Part shown: one piece after another, positions 34,647 through 41,303 of the stretch | How the letters are laid out: each line of letters begins with the position of its first letter | How positions within the stretch are numbered: the first letter of the stretch is position 1 | Assembly (NCBI GenBank): GCA_040883315.1 | Contig: JBFLKU010000025.1 | Coordinates: forward strand, 1 to 64,000 | DNA from: JAFGUF01 sp040883315 | GTDB lineage: Bacteria > Bacillota > Clostridia > Christensenellales > UMGS416 | Direction: 5' to 3' | DNA: 64,000 nt | Made by a program: the position numbers and the translations under genes | The notes under the pieces: model-generated | The model's input: only the letters and a program-made list of their open reading frames with translations | Databases searched by the model: none | What the model was told of the DNA's origin: nothing

Positions 34647-35711
34647 ATGAATAAAAAGAAAAAGATAGTTTCTATAATTAGAATAGTAATAATTAGCTTT
34701 GCAATAATTTGTATTATAGGTTTTCCGCCTTGGGATGGGCTCTGGGCTATGATGGCACCGTTGCCTGACACAATCCAAGAGCAGGTTGACAAGTCAACAA
34801 ATTTTGGTTTAGACGGAATCATTGTATATATAGATGAAGCGGGACAGCCTCCTGCATTTTACACTGCTGGATGGAAAGACAGGGATAATCTAATCCCAGC
34901 TGACCCAGAATCATATTTCAAAATAGGGAGTATCAACAAATTATATATTGCCTCTGCTGCAACTATGATGGTAAATGATAATCTTATATCTTTGGATGAT
35001 AAACTGACCGATTATTTTCCAGAACTTTTAGATAGAATTGAATATGCGGATCAGATTACAATAAGAATGATGGTACAGCACCGCAGTGGTTTATTAAATT
35101 ATACAGACCAGCCTGGTTTTAGATGGGATGAATCAGCAAAAAACAGCGAGGAGTCTCTGGGATTAATTTTTGACAAGCCTGCAGCATTTGCACCGAATGA
35201 GGAATACGCCTATTCTAACACGAACTACTTATTGCTAGGCCTTATTCTTGATGAAGCTTTAGGATATAGTCATAATGAATACATCAAAGAAAATATTCTT
35301 ACACCTCTTGGACTAGAAAACACATACTTCTCTCTGAGTGAAGTAGACATAAATGATGTGATGAGTGGGTATTATGTTGGTTCAGAAGATGATTTTAAGG
35401 AAGTTGAAATGGGTATGGTGGCTACAGCTAAGGATGTAGGTATATTTATAAGAGCATTGAACGATGGTACATTATTCAATGACAATGAACAGGAAATATA
35501 TTCGTCAATTTACGAGTATGGACATACTGGCTGGGTGCTGGGTTACTACAGTATTGCATATTATCACGAAGACATTGATACTGTTGTAGTTCAGTTTGTT
35601 AATACAAATGGAGGGACACCTATAATTGATCTTTTTGACACCCAGGGAGGAACCAAGGTGATGGTGGCGAATACGATTTATAACCGCATTTTACGCATTT
35701 TGCGCAAGTAA
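34647..35711 (+). CDS. Serine hydrolase of the beta-lactamase (class C/AmpC-like) fold
   Basis: 354 residues. One N-terminal membrane segment (residues ~8-28) anchors or exports it. The active-site SxxK is in IGSINKLYI (~Ser94), the YxN triad is YSNTNY (~196), and HTG occurs in YGHTGW near residue 295. Typical of Pfam beta-lactamase family esterases, D-peptidases and related enzymes; true beta-lactamase activity is not implied. RBS AAAGGAA precedes the ATG. It sits between repeat copy B and tRNA-Asn. Confidence 0.85.
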   Translation: MNKKKKIVSIIRIVIISFAIICIIGFPPWDGLWAMMAPLPDTIQEQVDKSTNFGLDGIIVYIDEAGQPPAFYTAGWKDRDNLIPADPESYFKIGSINKLYIASAATMMVNDNLISLDDKLTDYFPELLDRIEYADQITIRMMVQHRSGLLNYTDQPGFRWDESAKNSEESLGLIFDKPAAFAPNEEYAYSNTNYLLLGLILDEALGYSHNEYIKENILTPLGLENTYFSLSEVDINDVMSGYYVGSEDDFKEVEMGMVATAKDVGIFIRALNDGTLFNDNEQEIYSSIYEYGHTGWVLGYYSIAYYHEDIDTVVVQFVNTNGGTPIIDLFDTQGGTKVMVANTIYNRILRILRK

Positions 35712-35953
35712 GGGGCTTCCAGCATAAGGAGACTTATGCGTTACTAAAAAAAATGAGTATGAAAATATGTGTTCATATGTAGTGTATAAACTTAATAGTA
35801 TTAGCAATATTAAATGTAAGAATAGATTAATAAAGTGTCAACACTTTACTTTCGAAATTTTTTGTTTCGTCATATTTAAAAGGCTATTTAAGTGAAAAAG
35901 TTACTTTTGTAAAGTGTATCCGCATAGCACATAGCTATTATAGATAACAATAA
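35712..35953. other. AT-rich spacer before the tRNA-Asn terminator
   Basis: Contains one 7-bp hairpin, GCATAAG / CTTATGC at about 35722-35739, without a T run. Nothing else was recognised. Confidence 0.5.
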
Positions 35954-35980
35954 AGGTCATTCGAATATTTCGAATGACCT
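35954..35980 (-). terminator. Terminator of tRNA-Asn
   Basis: A 12-bp stem (AGGTCATTCGAA and complement) followed by TTTATT on the minus strand, four bases after the tRNA CCA end. Confidence 0.85.
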
Positions 35981-35984
35981 ATCA

Positions 35985-36059
35985 TGGCTCCCCAGGTAAG
36001 ACTCGAACTTACAACCCCACGGTTAACAGCCGTGTGCTCTACCATTGAGCTACTGAGGA
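35985..36059 (-). tRNA. tRNA-Asn (GTT)
   Basis: 75 bases on the minus strand. Acceptor stem TCCTCAG / CTGGGGA, discriminator G and encoded CCA; D arm AGCTCAATGGTAGAGC; anticodon arm CACGG-CTGTTAA-CCGTG with anticodon GTT; T arm with GTTCGAGTC. Monocistronic, with promoter at 36086-36114 and a terminator. Confidence 0.97.
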
Positions 36060-36085
36060 TTAAACCCGTCTCAAGACGTGAGTGC

Positions 36086-36114
36086 ATTATAACACATAGA
36101 AGATGCAATTTCAA
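36086..36114 (-). promoter_or_regulatory. Promoter of tRNA-Asn
   Basis: Minus strand TTGAAA, 17-base spacer, TATAAT; predicted start about 20 bases before the mature 5' end. Confidence 0.7.
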
Positions 36115-36166
36115 TACCTTTTTGTGTTTTTTATAACACTTTTTTGGGCTGAATTGCATAGAAAAA

Positions 36167-36191
36167 AATAGCTTAAATATCGGGAGCTATT
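36167..36191 (-). terminator. Terminator overlapping the TrmH-family stop codon
   Basis: AATAGCT / AGCTATT stem followed by a T run; the stop codon lies inside the stem. Confidence 0.6.
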
Positions 36192-36987
36192 CGACTAAAT
36201 CTTCAAATTTGTTCTGTATATCATATAGCATAATACCCGCTGCTATTGATGCGTTTAGTGAATCTGCCTTGCCTTTCATGGGCAGCTTCCAAAGGTCTGT
36301 GCACAGCTTGCTGGTTGGCTCAGAAACGCCTTGAGATTCGTTTCCTATTATAATGGCAGCCTTCTGTTTTTGCTTGCGTAGGTAGAAATTTTCCCCGTGC
36401 AAATGGCCGCAGCCCACCTGCCATTGTTCGCTTTTCATGCTCTCAATGCATTGGTGCAAAGGGATTTCATAGATTGGTATATTGAAAATTGACCCCATAG
36501 ATGCACGAATCACTTTGGAATTATAGATGTCCGTGCAGTTTTCCATAACAATGAAATCAACACCTACAGCATCACAAGTGCGGATAATGGTGCCAAGATT
36601 ACCGGGATCCTGCAGGTTTTCTAAAATTGCCGCGAATCTTGTGCATTTTAAAATATCGTCTGAGTATTGGGAAGCTTTCTTCTTTATTACTGCAGCTATA
36701 CCCTGAGGGGATTTGGTTTGACTGATAGAAGACAAAACCTTTTCGTTTATTATGCTGACAAAGGCATTTTTGTCACTTGCTTCATTTATTAAGTCTTTGA
36801 ATTTATCTGCTTTCTCATCCAGAACAAAAACATCCAATATTTCAAGACCTGCAGACATAGCGTCTTCTATCAGCTTGTCTCCCTCGGCTAAGAAGACATC
36901 CAGCTCATCACGCACTTTTTTTTGTTTTAATAAGCGTACTTTTTGTATTTTGCTGTTTTGCACGCTAGTGATTATATTGTTATCCAT
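36187..36987 (-). CDS. TrmH/SpoU-family RNA 2'-O-methyltransferase
   Basis: 266 residues. N-terminal substrate-binding domain (SVQNSKIQKVRLLKQKK, FLAEGDKLIEDA) and C-terminal SPOUT domain with the three motifs: LENLQDPGNLGTIIRTCDA, IIIGNESQGVS, and PMKGKADSLNASIAAGIMLY. Methylates a ribose in rRNA or tRNA; target unknown. ATG at 36987 has no Shine-Dalgarno, and TATAAT ends seven bases before it, resembling the sfsA arrangement but without a clear -35. Monocistronic. Confidence 0.92.
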   Translation of the reverse strand: MDNNIITSVQNSKIQKVRLLKQKKVRDELDVFLAEGDKLIEDAMSAGLEILDVFVLDEKADKFKDLINEASDKNAFVSIINEKVLSSISQTKSPQGIAAVIKKKASQYSDDILKCTRFAAILENLQDPGNLGTIIRTCDAVGVDFIVMENCTDIYNSKVIRASMGSIFNIPIYEIPLHQCIESMKSEQWQVGCGHLHGENFYLRKQKQKAAIIIGNESQGVSEPTSKLCTDLWKLPMKGKADSLNASIAAGIMLYDIQNKFEDLVE

Positions 36988-37037
36988 AAGCTACATTATA
37001 ATCTATTATATAGATTAATTCCACGAATATTTCTACT

Positions 37038-37502
37038 CTATTTAGCTTCAGGACTATCAGGGAACAGTCTCTTTGCCCTATCTCGCACAAATCCTTGATA
37101 AATTATTAATATAGTGGCGGCTAAAACAATCACTCCAAAAAGTGAAATCTTAATAGGCTCTATCAAGGTTATAATATCCCAAAAGCCGCCCAGCAAAAAA
37201 ACATCAAGGAAATATAGAGCGATAGAAACAATAAACATAATATTAGCTTGCTTAATTATTCTTTCGCGTTCTTCTTTGTTTTTCTTTGGGGAATCGTCTA
37301 TAGAGATGTTTTTCACCAGATAGTCAATGCTAACATCAAAGATTTCTGAGATAGATTCCAGATTATATATATCCGGAAGAGCTTCGTCCCGCTCCCATTT
37401 CGATATCGATTGTCTGGAAACATTCAGTTTTTCTGCCAGCTGCTCTTGTGACATGTTGTTCTGTTTTCTTAGGTTACATATTTTGTATCCAATAGTATTC
37501 AT
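37038..37502 (-). CDS. XRE-family transcriptional regulator with two membrane helices
   Basis: 154 residues from the ATG at 37502, which is preceded by AGGAGG; an in-frame start at 37526 is upstream of that site. HTH_3 domain in residues ~5-62 (LRKQNNMSQEQLAEKLNVSR, QSISKWERDEALPDI), then a basic linker and two hydrophobic segments (~85-105 and ~110-135). Membrane-tethered XRE regulators of this kind often control adjacent membrane genes; none is adjacent. Target unknown. Confidence 0.9.
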   Translation of the reverse strand: MNTIGYKICNLRKQNNMSQEQLAEKLNVSRQSISKWERDEALPDIYNLESISEIFDVSIDYLVKNISIDDSPKKNKEERERIIKQANIMFIVSIALYFLDVFLLGGFWDIITLIEPIKISLFGVIVLAATILIIYQGFVRDRAKRLFPDSPEAK

Positions 37503-37640
37503 ATTTTTATTCCTCCTAGAAAACATTATAGATATTTGACCTTCAATTACTATACATTAGGCTTGGATTTTGTGCAACCAGTAGTTGCAAAAGATATAAT
37601 AAGCATATATTCAAAGTGAAATTATCAAAAACTGCATAAT

Positions 37641-37673
37641 AAAAGAGCTCTTGCGCAAAACAAAAGCTCTTAT
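37641..37673 (-). terminator. Terminator of the infC-rpmI-rplT operon
   Basis: AAGAGCT / AGCTCTT stem with a larger loop, followed by TTTATTA on the minus strand. Confidence 0.65.
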
Positions 37674-37689
37674 AATATTTGCGTATTGA

Positions 37690-38439
37690 TTATTCAGCCT
37701 CTTTTTTTGGTGCATCGGTTGTTTTCTTAGCAGCAGGTTTTTTAGCGGCTGTAGTAGTCTTTGCGGTAGTAGACTTAGCAGCAGGCTTTTTAGCGGCTGT
37801 AGTAGTCTTTGCAGCAGTAGACTTAGCAGCAGGTTTTTTAGCGGCTGTAGTAGTCTTTGCGGTAGTAGACTTAGCAGCAGGTTTTTTAGCAGCTGTAGTT
37901 GTTTTTGCGGCAGTAGACTTAGCAGCAGGCTTTTTAGCAGCTGTAGTAGTTTTAGCAGCAGTAGACTTAGCAGCAGGTTTCTTCTCCTCAGTCACAGCTT
38001 TTGCGGCTGGTTTAGCAGCTGAAGCCTCTTTCTTTTCTGCGGGTGCAGCTTTCTCAGCGGCTTTAGCAGGTGCCTTTTCGCCTTTTTCTATAGCCTTTTG
38101 TGATGCCTTTACCAGCTCTGCAAATGCAGCCATATCAGCTATTGCAAGCTCTGAAAGCATTTTGCGGTTCATTTCGATACCTGCTAGTTTAAGACCATTC
38201 ATAAATGTGGAATAAGACATTCCGTTCAGTCTTGCAGCGGCATTTATTCTCACTATCCATAGTCTTCTGTAGTCACGTTTCTTTTGCTTACGTCCGCTAT
38301 ATGCATAAGCCATAGATTTAATTACGGATTGGTTAGCACTTCTGAATTGCTTGCTTTTTGCTCCGTAATATCCTTTGGCCATTTTTAATACTTTTTTCTT
38401 TCTCTTGTGGGCAGTAACCCCACGCTTAACTCTTGCCAT
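37690..38439 (-). CDS. rplT: Ribosomal protein L20 with a 130-residue histone H1-like repetitive C-terminal tail
   Basis: 249 residues; normal L20 is about 117-120. Residues 1-118 are a standard L20 (ARVKRGVTAHKRKKKVLKMA, RDYRRLWIVRINAAARLNG, LSELAIADMAAFAELV). L20 binds 23S rRNA early in large-subunit assembly and, in Firmicutes, represses its own operon. From residue 119 the protein becomes Lys/Ala/Pro/Thr-rich. Residues 153-232 are five tandem copies of a 16-residue unit KKPAAKST(A/T)AKTTTAA plus a partial sixth, then a short acidic end. There is no stop or frameshift at the normal end, and the ORF ends just before the operon terminator. The tail is likely disordered and nucleic-acid binding (inference). 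RBS present upstream of ATG. Confidence 0.95.
   Translation of the reverse strand: MARVKRGVTAHKRKKKVLKMAKGYYGAKSKQFRSANQSVIKSMAYAYSGRKQKKRDYRRLWIVRINAAARLNGMSYSTFMNGLKLAGIEMNRKMLSELAIADMAAFAELVKASQKAIEKGEKAPAKAAEKAAPAEKKEASAAKPAAKAVTEEKKPAAKSTAAKTTTAAKKPAAKSTAAKTTTAAKKPAAKSTTAKTTTAAKKPAAKSTAAKTTTAAKKPAAKSTTAKTTTAAKKPAAKKTTDAPKKEAE
37723..37983 (-). repeat. 48-bp in-frame tandem repeat in rplT
   Basis: Five full units and one partial, each encoding KKPAAKST(A/T)AKTTTAA. Units differ at a few synonymous and A/T codons, indicating slippage-type expansion with some age. Confidence 0.9.
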
Positions 38440-38483
38440 TTTTGTTTTCCTTTCTGCGAATGTTTATTATTAGATAAACTTAC

Positions 38484-38681
38484 CTATTTATAAGGCATTA
38501 ATTCTTTAACATTTTTTTCTTCAGACTTTGAAACGTAGCCTTGCTTTCTAAGTGTACGTATAGTCTTACCGCTTTTATTGTTTAGCTTGTGGTTTTTGCC
38601 TGATCTTGTACGTTTAATTTTGCCAGAACCAGTCACCTTAAAACGCTTCGCAGCAGCTTTTTTTGTTTTAATCTTTGGCAT
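38484..38681 (-). CDS. rpmI: Ribosomal protein L35
   Basis: 65 residues: PKIKTKKAAAKRFKVTGSGK, KHKLNNKSGKT, basic throughout, standard length. Start taken at the ATG at 38681 (MPKIKTKK); the in-frame GTG at 38690 overlaps the ribosome site GAGAGGAG. Second gene of infC-rpmI-rplT. Confidence 0.96.
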   Translation of the reverse strand: MPKIKTKKAAAKRFKVTGSGKIKRTRSGKNHKLNNKSGKTIRTLRKQGYVSKSEEKNVKELMPYK

Positions 38682-38716
38682 GTTAGTCACTCCTCTCGCT
38701 TGCAGAAACCTGCAAA

Positions 38717-39232
38717 TTATTTTTTCTTGGTTTCGGCACTTAACATCATCATCATGTTTCTGCCTTCTAGTTTTGGTTTAGATTCCACCACGCATTCGCC
38801 CTCAAGACGGCTTGCGAAGTCGTTCATCACCTCAAAACCTAGTGCTGTATGAGCCATTTGCCTGCCCTTGAAGCGTATGCTTACCTTTACTTTGTTGCCT
38901 TGCTTCAGGAACTTAATAGCGTTTTTGACTCGCACATTTATGTCGTGCTCCTCAATTGAAGGAGATAGACGCACCTCTTTAATTTCAATTACTGTTTGGT
39001 TCTTCTTTGCTTCCTTTTCCCTCTTTGCCTGTTCGAATCGATACTTTCCGTAGTCCATTATCTTGCATACAGGTGGTGTAGCGTTTGGAGACATCAAAAC
39101 CAAATCCAGTCCTTCGTCATATGCATTGTTAAGTGCATCTTCAAATGCAACTACCCCTAGTTGGTCACCATTGCTTGAAATTAGTCTTACTTCTTTGGCA
39201 CGAATATCATCGTTAATAGTCAATTCTTTTAT
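38717..39232 (-). CDS. infC: Translation initiation factor IF-3, probable AUA start
   Basis: About 171 residues. N domain: KELTINDDIRAKEVRLIS, LVLMSPNATPPVCKIMDYGK; C domain: RLSPSIEEHDINVRVKNAIK, KGRQMAHTALG. IF-3 checks start codons on the 30S subunit. The strong GGAGGTG (39240-39246) would be translated if the upstream ATG at 39247 were used; the codon correctly spaced behind it (7 bases) is ATA at 39230-39232, matching the expected N-terminus (x-KELxIN). infC is known for AUU/AUC/AUA starts that allow IF-3 to repress itself. Alternative start: ATG 39247, five residues longer. Confidence 0.93.
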   Translation of the reverse strand: MKELTINDDIRAKEVRLISSNGDQLGVVAFEDALNNAYDEGLDLVLMSPNATPPVCKIMDYGKYRFEQAKREKEAKKNQTVIEIKEVRLSPSIEEHDINVRVKNAIKFLKQGNKVKVSIRFKGRQMAHTALGFEVMNDFASRLEGECVVESKPKLEGRNMMMMLSAETKKK

Positions 39233-39392
39233 AAGGAACACCTCCATTTATTTTTTTTCGCATATAAAAAATGCGAATAAGCAAAAGCCTTATCCACATA
39301 CCAAAAAATACTTTAAAAAGTATATATTTTTTTGTTTACCTTGCAAGGATATTTCACCAGCAGGTGAGAAGGGATAATCTTCTACTTTTTAC
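39233..39392 (-). ncRNA. L20-type ribosomal protein leader upstream of infC
   Basis: About 160 bases of structured leader on the minus strand. It includes GTAGAAGATTATCCCTTCTC, the CACC..GGTG arm and CCTTGCAAGG, which I recall from the Rfam L20 leader. An AT-rich hairpin (ATACTT / AAGTAT) followed by TTTTTT near 39303-39327 could be the attenuator, and a TTCGCAT / ATGCGAA hairpin precedes the ribosome site. L20 would bind here and repress the operon. Confidence 0.7.
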
Positions 39393-39398
39393 CAAGAT

Positions 39399-39428
39399 AA
39401 TATACCATATCTCGGGGGGTGTTGTCAA
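39399..39428 (-). promoter_or_regulatory. Promoter for infC-rpmI-rplT
   Basis: Minus strand perfect TTGACA, 18-base spacer, TATATT; start near 39392. Confidence 0.75.
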
Positions 39429-39510
39429 TGCTTTTTGAATATAGTATAAGGATATAATCGAAAATAAACTTTACTATACATATAACAACTGAAATTGTTT
39501 ATTAGCGATA

Positions 39511-39534
39511 AAAACCCTCTGGTGAATCAGAGGG
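39511..39534 (-). terminator. Terminator of the LURP-one-like gene
   Basis: CCCTCTG / CAGAGGG stem, 6-base loop, followed by TTTTTATC on the minus strand. Confidence 0.8.
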
Positions 39535-39562
39535 AGAAATTATTAAATATAATATCTTATTA

Positions 39563-40021
39563 TTATTCCAAATTCAGCAGTGCAGTTATGCCGTATGCAA
39601 TACACATAACATAAAATGTATTGCAATTGTCATCTATATTCAGCTGATATTGTGACGGAGTTCCTGCGAAAGATAGCACTTCCTTGTTGCCATCCAGCAG
39701 AGATAGGCTCCTTTTTATTAGTGCAATTTTTGTGGAAAAATCACCGAAAGGTGAAATGATTTCAAATTTTGGAACGCCTATAGAGCTGGTTTTTTTGATA
39801 CGCAGCACTTCAGAATCTTCTTCAAATAGTACGAATTCTTCACTCTTCATAGTGTGTATTATCTCGCCTAAATATTCAATATTGCAAACAGGGCTTTTTA
39901 TATACATTTTGTCGTTCATGTATTTGTTTCTGGAAACATTAAAAACTTCTTCGCCGTTTTCGTTTTTCATATCAAAAGATCCGTTAATGTTTAATGTCTC
40001 TAAATTGCCATCTATTATCAT
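39563..40021 (-). CDS. LURP-one-related (tubby C-terminal-like) protein
   Basis: 152 residues from the ATG at 40021; AAGGTG sits six bases upstream and overlaps an in-frame GTG at 40030. The all-beta repeating layout (GSFDMKNENGEEVFNV, MYIKSPVCNIEYLGEI, FEIISPFGDFSTKI, LSFAGTPSQYQLNIDD) and hydrophobic C-terminal helix (FYVMCIAYGITALLN) fit the LOR/YxjI barrel with a central helix. Function is unknown in bacteria; lipid binding at the membrane is suggested for the fold. Its promoter lies in a large palindrome. Confidence 0.55.
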   Translation of the reverse strand: MIIDGNLETLNINGSFDMKNENGEEVFNVSRNKYMNDKMYIKSPVCNIEYLGEIIHTMKSEEFVLFEEDSEVLRIKKTSSIGVPKFEIISPFGDFSTKIALIKRSLSLLDGNKEVLSFAGTPSQYQLNIDDNCNTFYVMCIAYGITALLNLE

Positions 40022-40061
40022 TTCATTCACCTTAATTTATATATATTATGTACAAAATATT

Positions 40062-40111
40062 ATTTTACATCGCTGATAATATTAACACAAAGGATAGTTT
40101 ATTGTGTTAAT
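40062..40111 (-). promoter_or_regulatory. Promoter with 10-bp inverted repeat for the LURP-one-like gene
   Basis: Minus strand TTGTGT, 17-base spacer, TAAAAT. The -35 lies inside one arm of a perfect inverted repeat ATTAACACAA (40081-40090) / TTGTGTTAAT (40102-40111), 11-base centre: a probable operator. Confidence 0.55.
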
Positions 40112-40198
40112 AAAATATGAACAAAATATGAACTTTAGAAAATTTGAGTTTCATATAGAGAAAAATGGTTATATATAAATGGTTATCTAGGAAACAAT

Positions 40199-40810
40199 CT
40201 ATTCGGAAAGCTTTTGCTCTTTATCGTTTTCTCCAGTTTCGTTTTTTTCTTCTTTATGGATTCCTTTTTCTTTTAATTCAATTTCCTCTTCATCCATTCC
40301 GAAGTCGCCAATATCTAAATAGTCGTTTACTTTATCTGTCAATTCATTTAAACTTTGCAGTATATTGTCATGCAGGTGTTTTTCGTGCTCGTTTAGCTCT
40401 GCTTTTTCCTTGCGTGATTTCGCGAAGGCTCTGTGCTCATACTGCACTCTGCGAAGTCTTTGTATATCAAATAATATTTTTTTAACTCTCGTATCTATAC
40501 TATCATCAAAAAGATAAAAGACAGTCTTACAGGTTTTTGTGAGCTCTTCAATATAGTGATTTTTCGGGCCTTCTTCATGGATTTTTATTACTAGCTGATT
40601 TAGCGTATCAAATGCATCCAGTCTTTTAGTGTGGAGAGCCAGCTTTGCATTTTCCTTTTGTATTTTGTCTGTCAGCATTAAATTTTCCTGCATTAGACGT
40701 GTACTTTTGCCGTTTGATACTAGAATTAAAAGTGTGGCTATAACATATATTAATGTTAGAAAAGCCATTACAAACCCTTGGTTCACATTACACCACTCCA
40801 CTATACTCAC
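40199..40810 (-). CDS. Hypothetical single-pass membrane protein with charged coiled-coil tail
   Basis: 203 residues. One transmembrane segment (FVMAFLTLIYVIATLLILV, about 13-31) is followed by a highly charged helical cytoplasmic part likely to form coiled coil (KIQKENAKLALHTKRLD, SLNELTDKVNDYLDIGD) and a very acidic/Lys-rich end. No family recognised. Start is GTG at 40810 with AGGAGG at a good distance. Monocistronic between the LURP-one-like gene and the divergent kor operon. Confidence 0.75.
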   Translation of the reverse strand: MSIVEWCNVNQGFVMAFLTLIYVIATLLILVSNGKSTRLMQENLMLTDKIQKENAKLALHTKRLDAFDTLNQLVIKIHEEGPKNHYIEELTKTCKTVFYLFDDSIDTRVKKILFDIQRLRRVQYEHRAFAKSRKEKAELNEHEKHLHDNILQSLNELTDKVNDYLDIGDFGMDEEEIELKEKGIHKEEKNETGENDKEQKLSE

Positions 40811-40988
40811 AGTAGTTCCTCCTAAACAAATATATATAAAGTATATCAGTTTATAAAAACATATACAAACAGATTTTAATCCTTATACACTAATATGATT
40901 ATTTATTTTAGCTAAAATTGCAAAAAAAAATTAAAAAATTAGGGCAAAAACTTTCACACTTAGTTTACAAAGGAACACGGTAAGTTCT

Positions 40989-41017
40989 TTGACAAAGCAA
41001 TTATGCAAGGATATAAT
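40989..41017 (+). promoter_or_regulatory. Consensus SigA promoter for korDABC
   Basis: Perfect TTGACA and TATAAT with a 17-base spacer. A 7-bp inverted repeat TTAGTTA / TAACTAA (41018-41038) begins directly after the -10, covering the start site. Confidence 0.85.
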
Positions 41018-41055
41018 TTAGTTAAGAGACCTAACTAAAATTAGGAGATGTTTAG

Positions 41056-41262
41056 ATGGCAAGAGTATTAGTAAACGAAGATAGGTGCAAAGGCTGCGGG
41101 CTTTGCACAACAGTGTGCCCAAAGAAAATAATGGAGCTGGACAAAAAAACAATAAATATTAAAGGCTATCATCCGGCAAAGTGCATAAATATGGATGAAT
41201 GTATAGCTTGTGCTTTTTGTGCAACTATATGTCCGGATGTATGCATTACAGTAGAAAAATAA
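41056..41262 (+). CDS. korD: 2-oxoacid:ferredoxin oxidoreductase, ferredoxin-like delta subunit
   Basis: 68 residues with two 4Fe-4S motifs, CKGCGLCTTVCPK and CIACAFCATICPD. It passes electrons from the TPP-containing subunit to ferredoxin. RBS AGGAG lies before the ATG. First gene of korDABC, the common four-subunit order. Confidence 0.93.
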   Translation: MARVLVNEDRCKGCGLCTTVCPKKIMELDKKTINIKGYHPAKCINMDECIACAFCATICPDVCITVEK

Positions 41263-41303
41263 TAGATTTGGACAGTCATAGATTATTAGATAGGAGTGCA
41301 TAA

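Noticed and set aside
34647..35711. True antibiotic beta-lactamase
   Set aside because: Only the general SxxK, YxN and HTG signatures of the serine hydrolase superfamily are seen; these are shared by many peptidases and esterases.
37723..37983. Regular repeats considered as CRISPR
   Set aside because: Units are directly adjacent with no unique spacers and encode protein in frame.
37679..38215. Plus-strand 178-residue open frame with repeated AAGFLAAVVV segments
   Set aside because: It is the complement of the rplT tail repeats; low-complexity DNA keeps the opposite frame open. No ribosome site.
40081..40111. Rex operator
   Set aside because: The dyad arms read TTAACACAA...TTGTGTTAA, the reverse of the TTGTTAA...TTAACAA arrangement expected for Rex.
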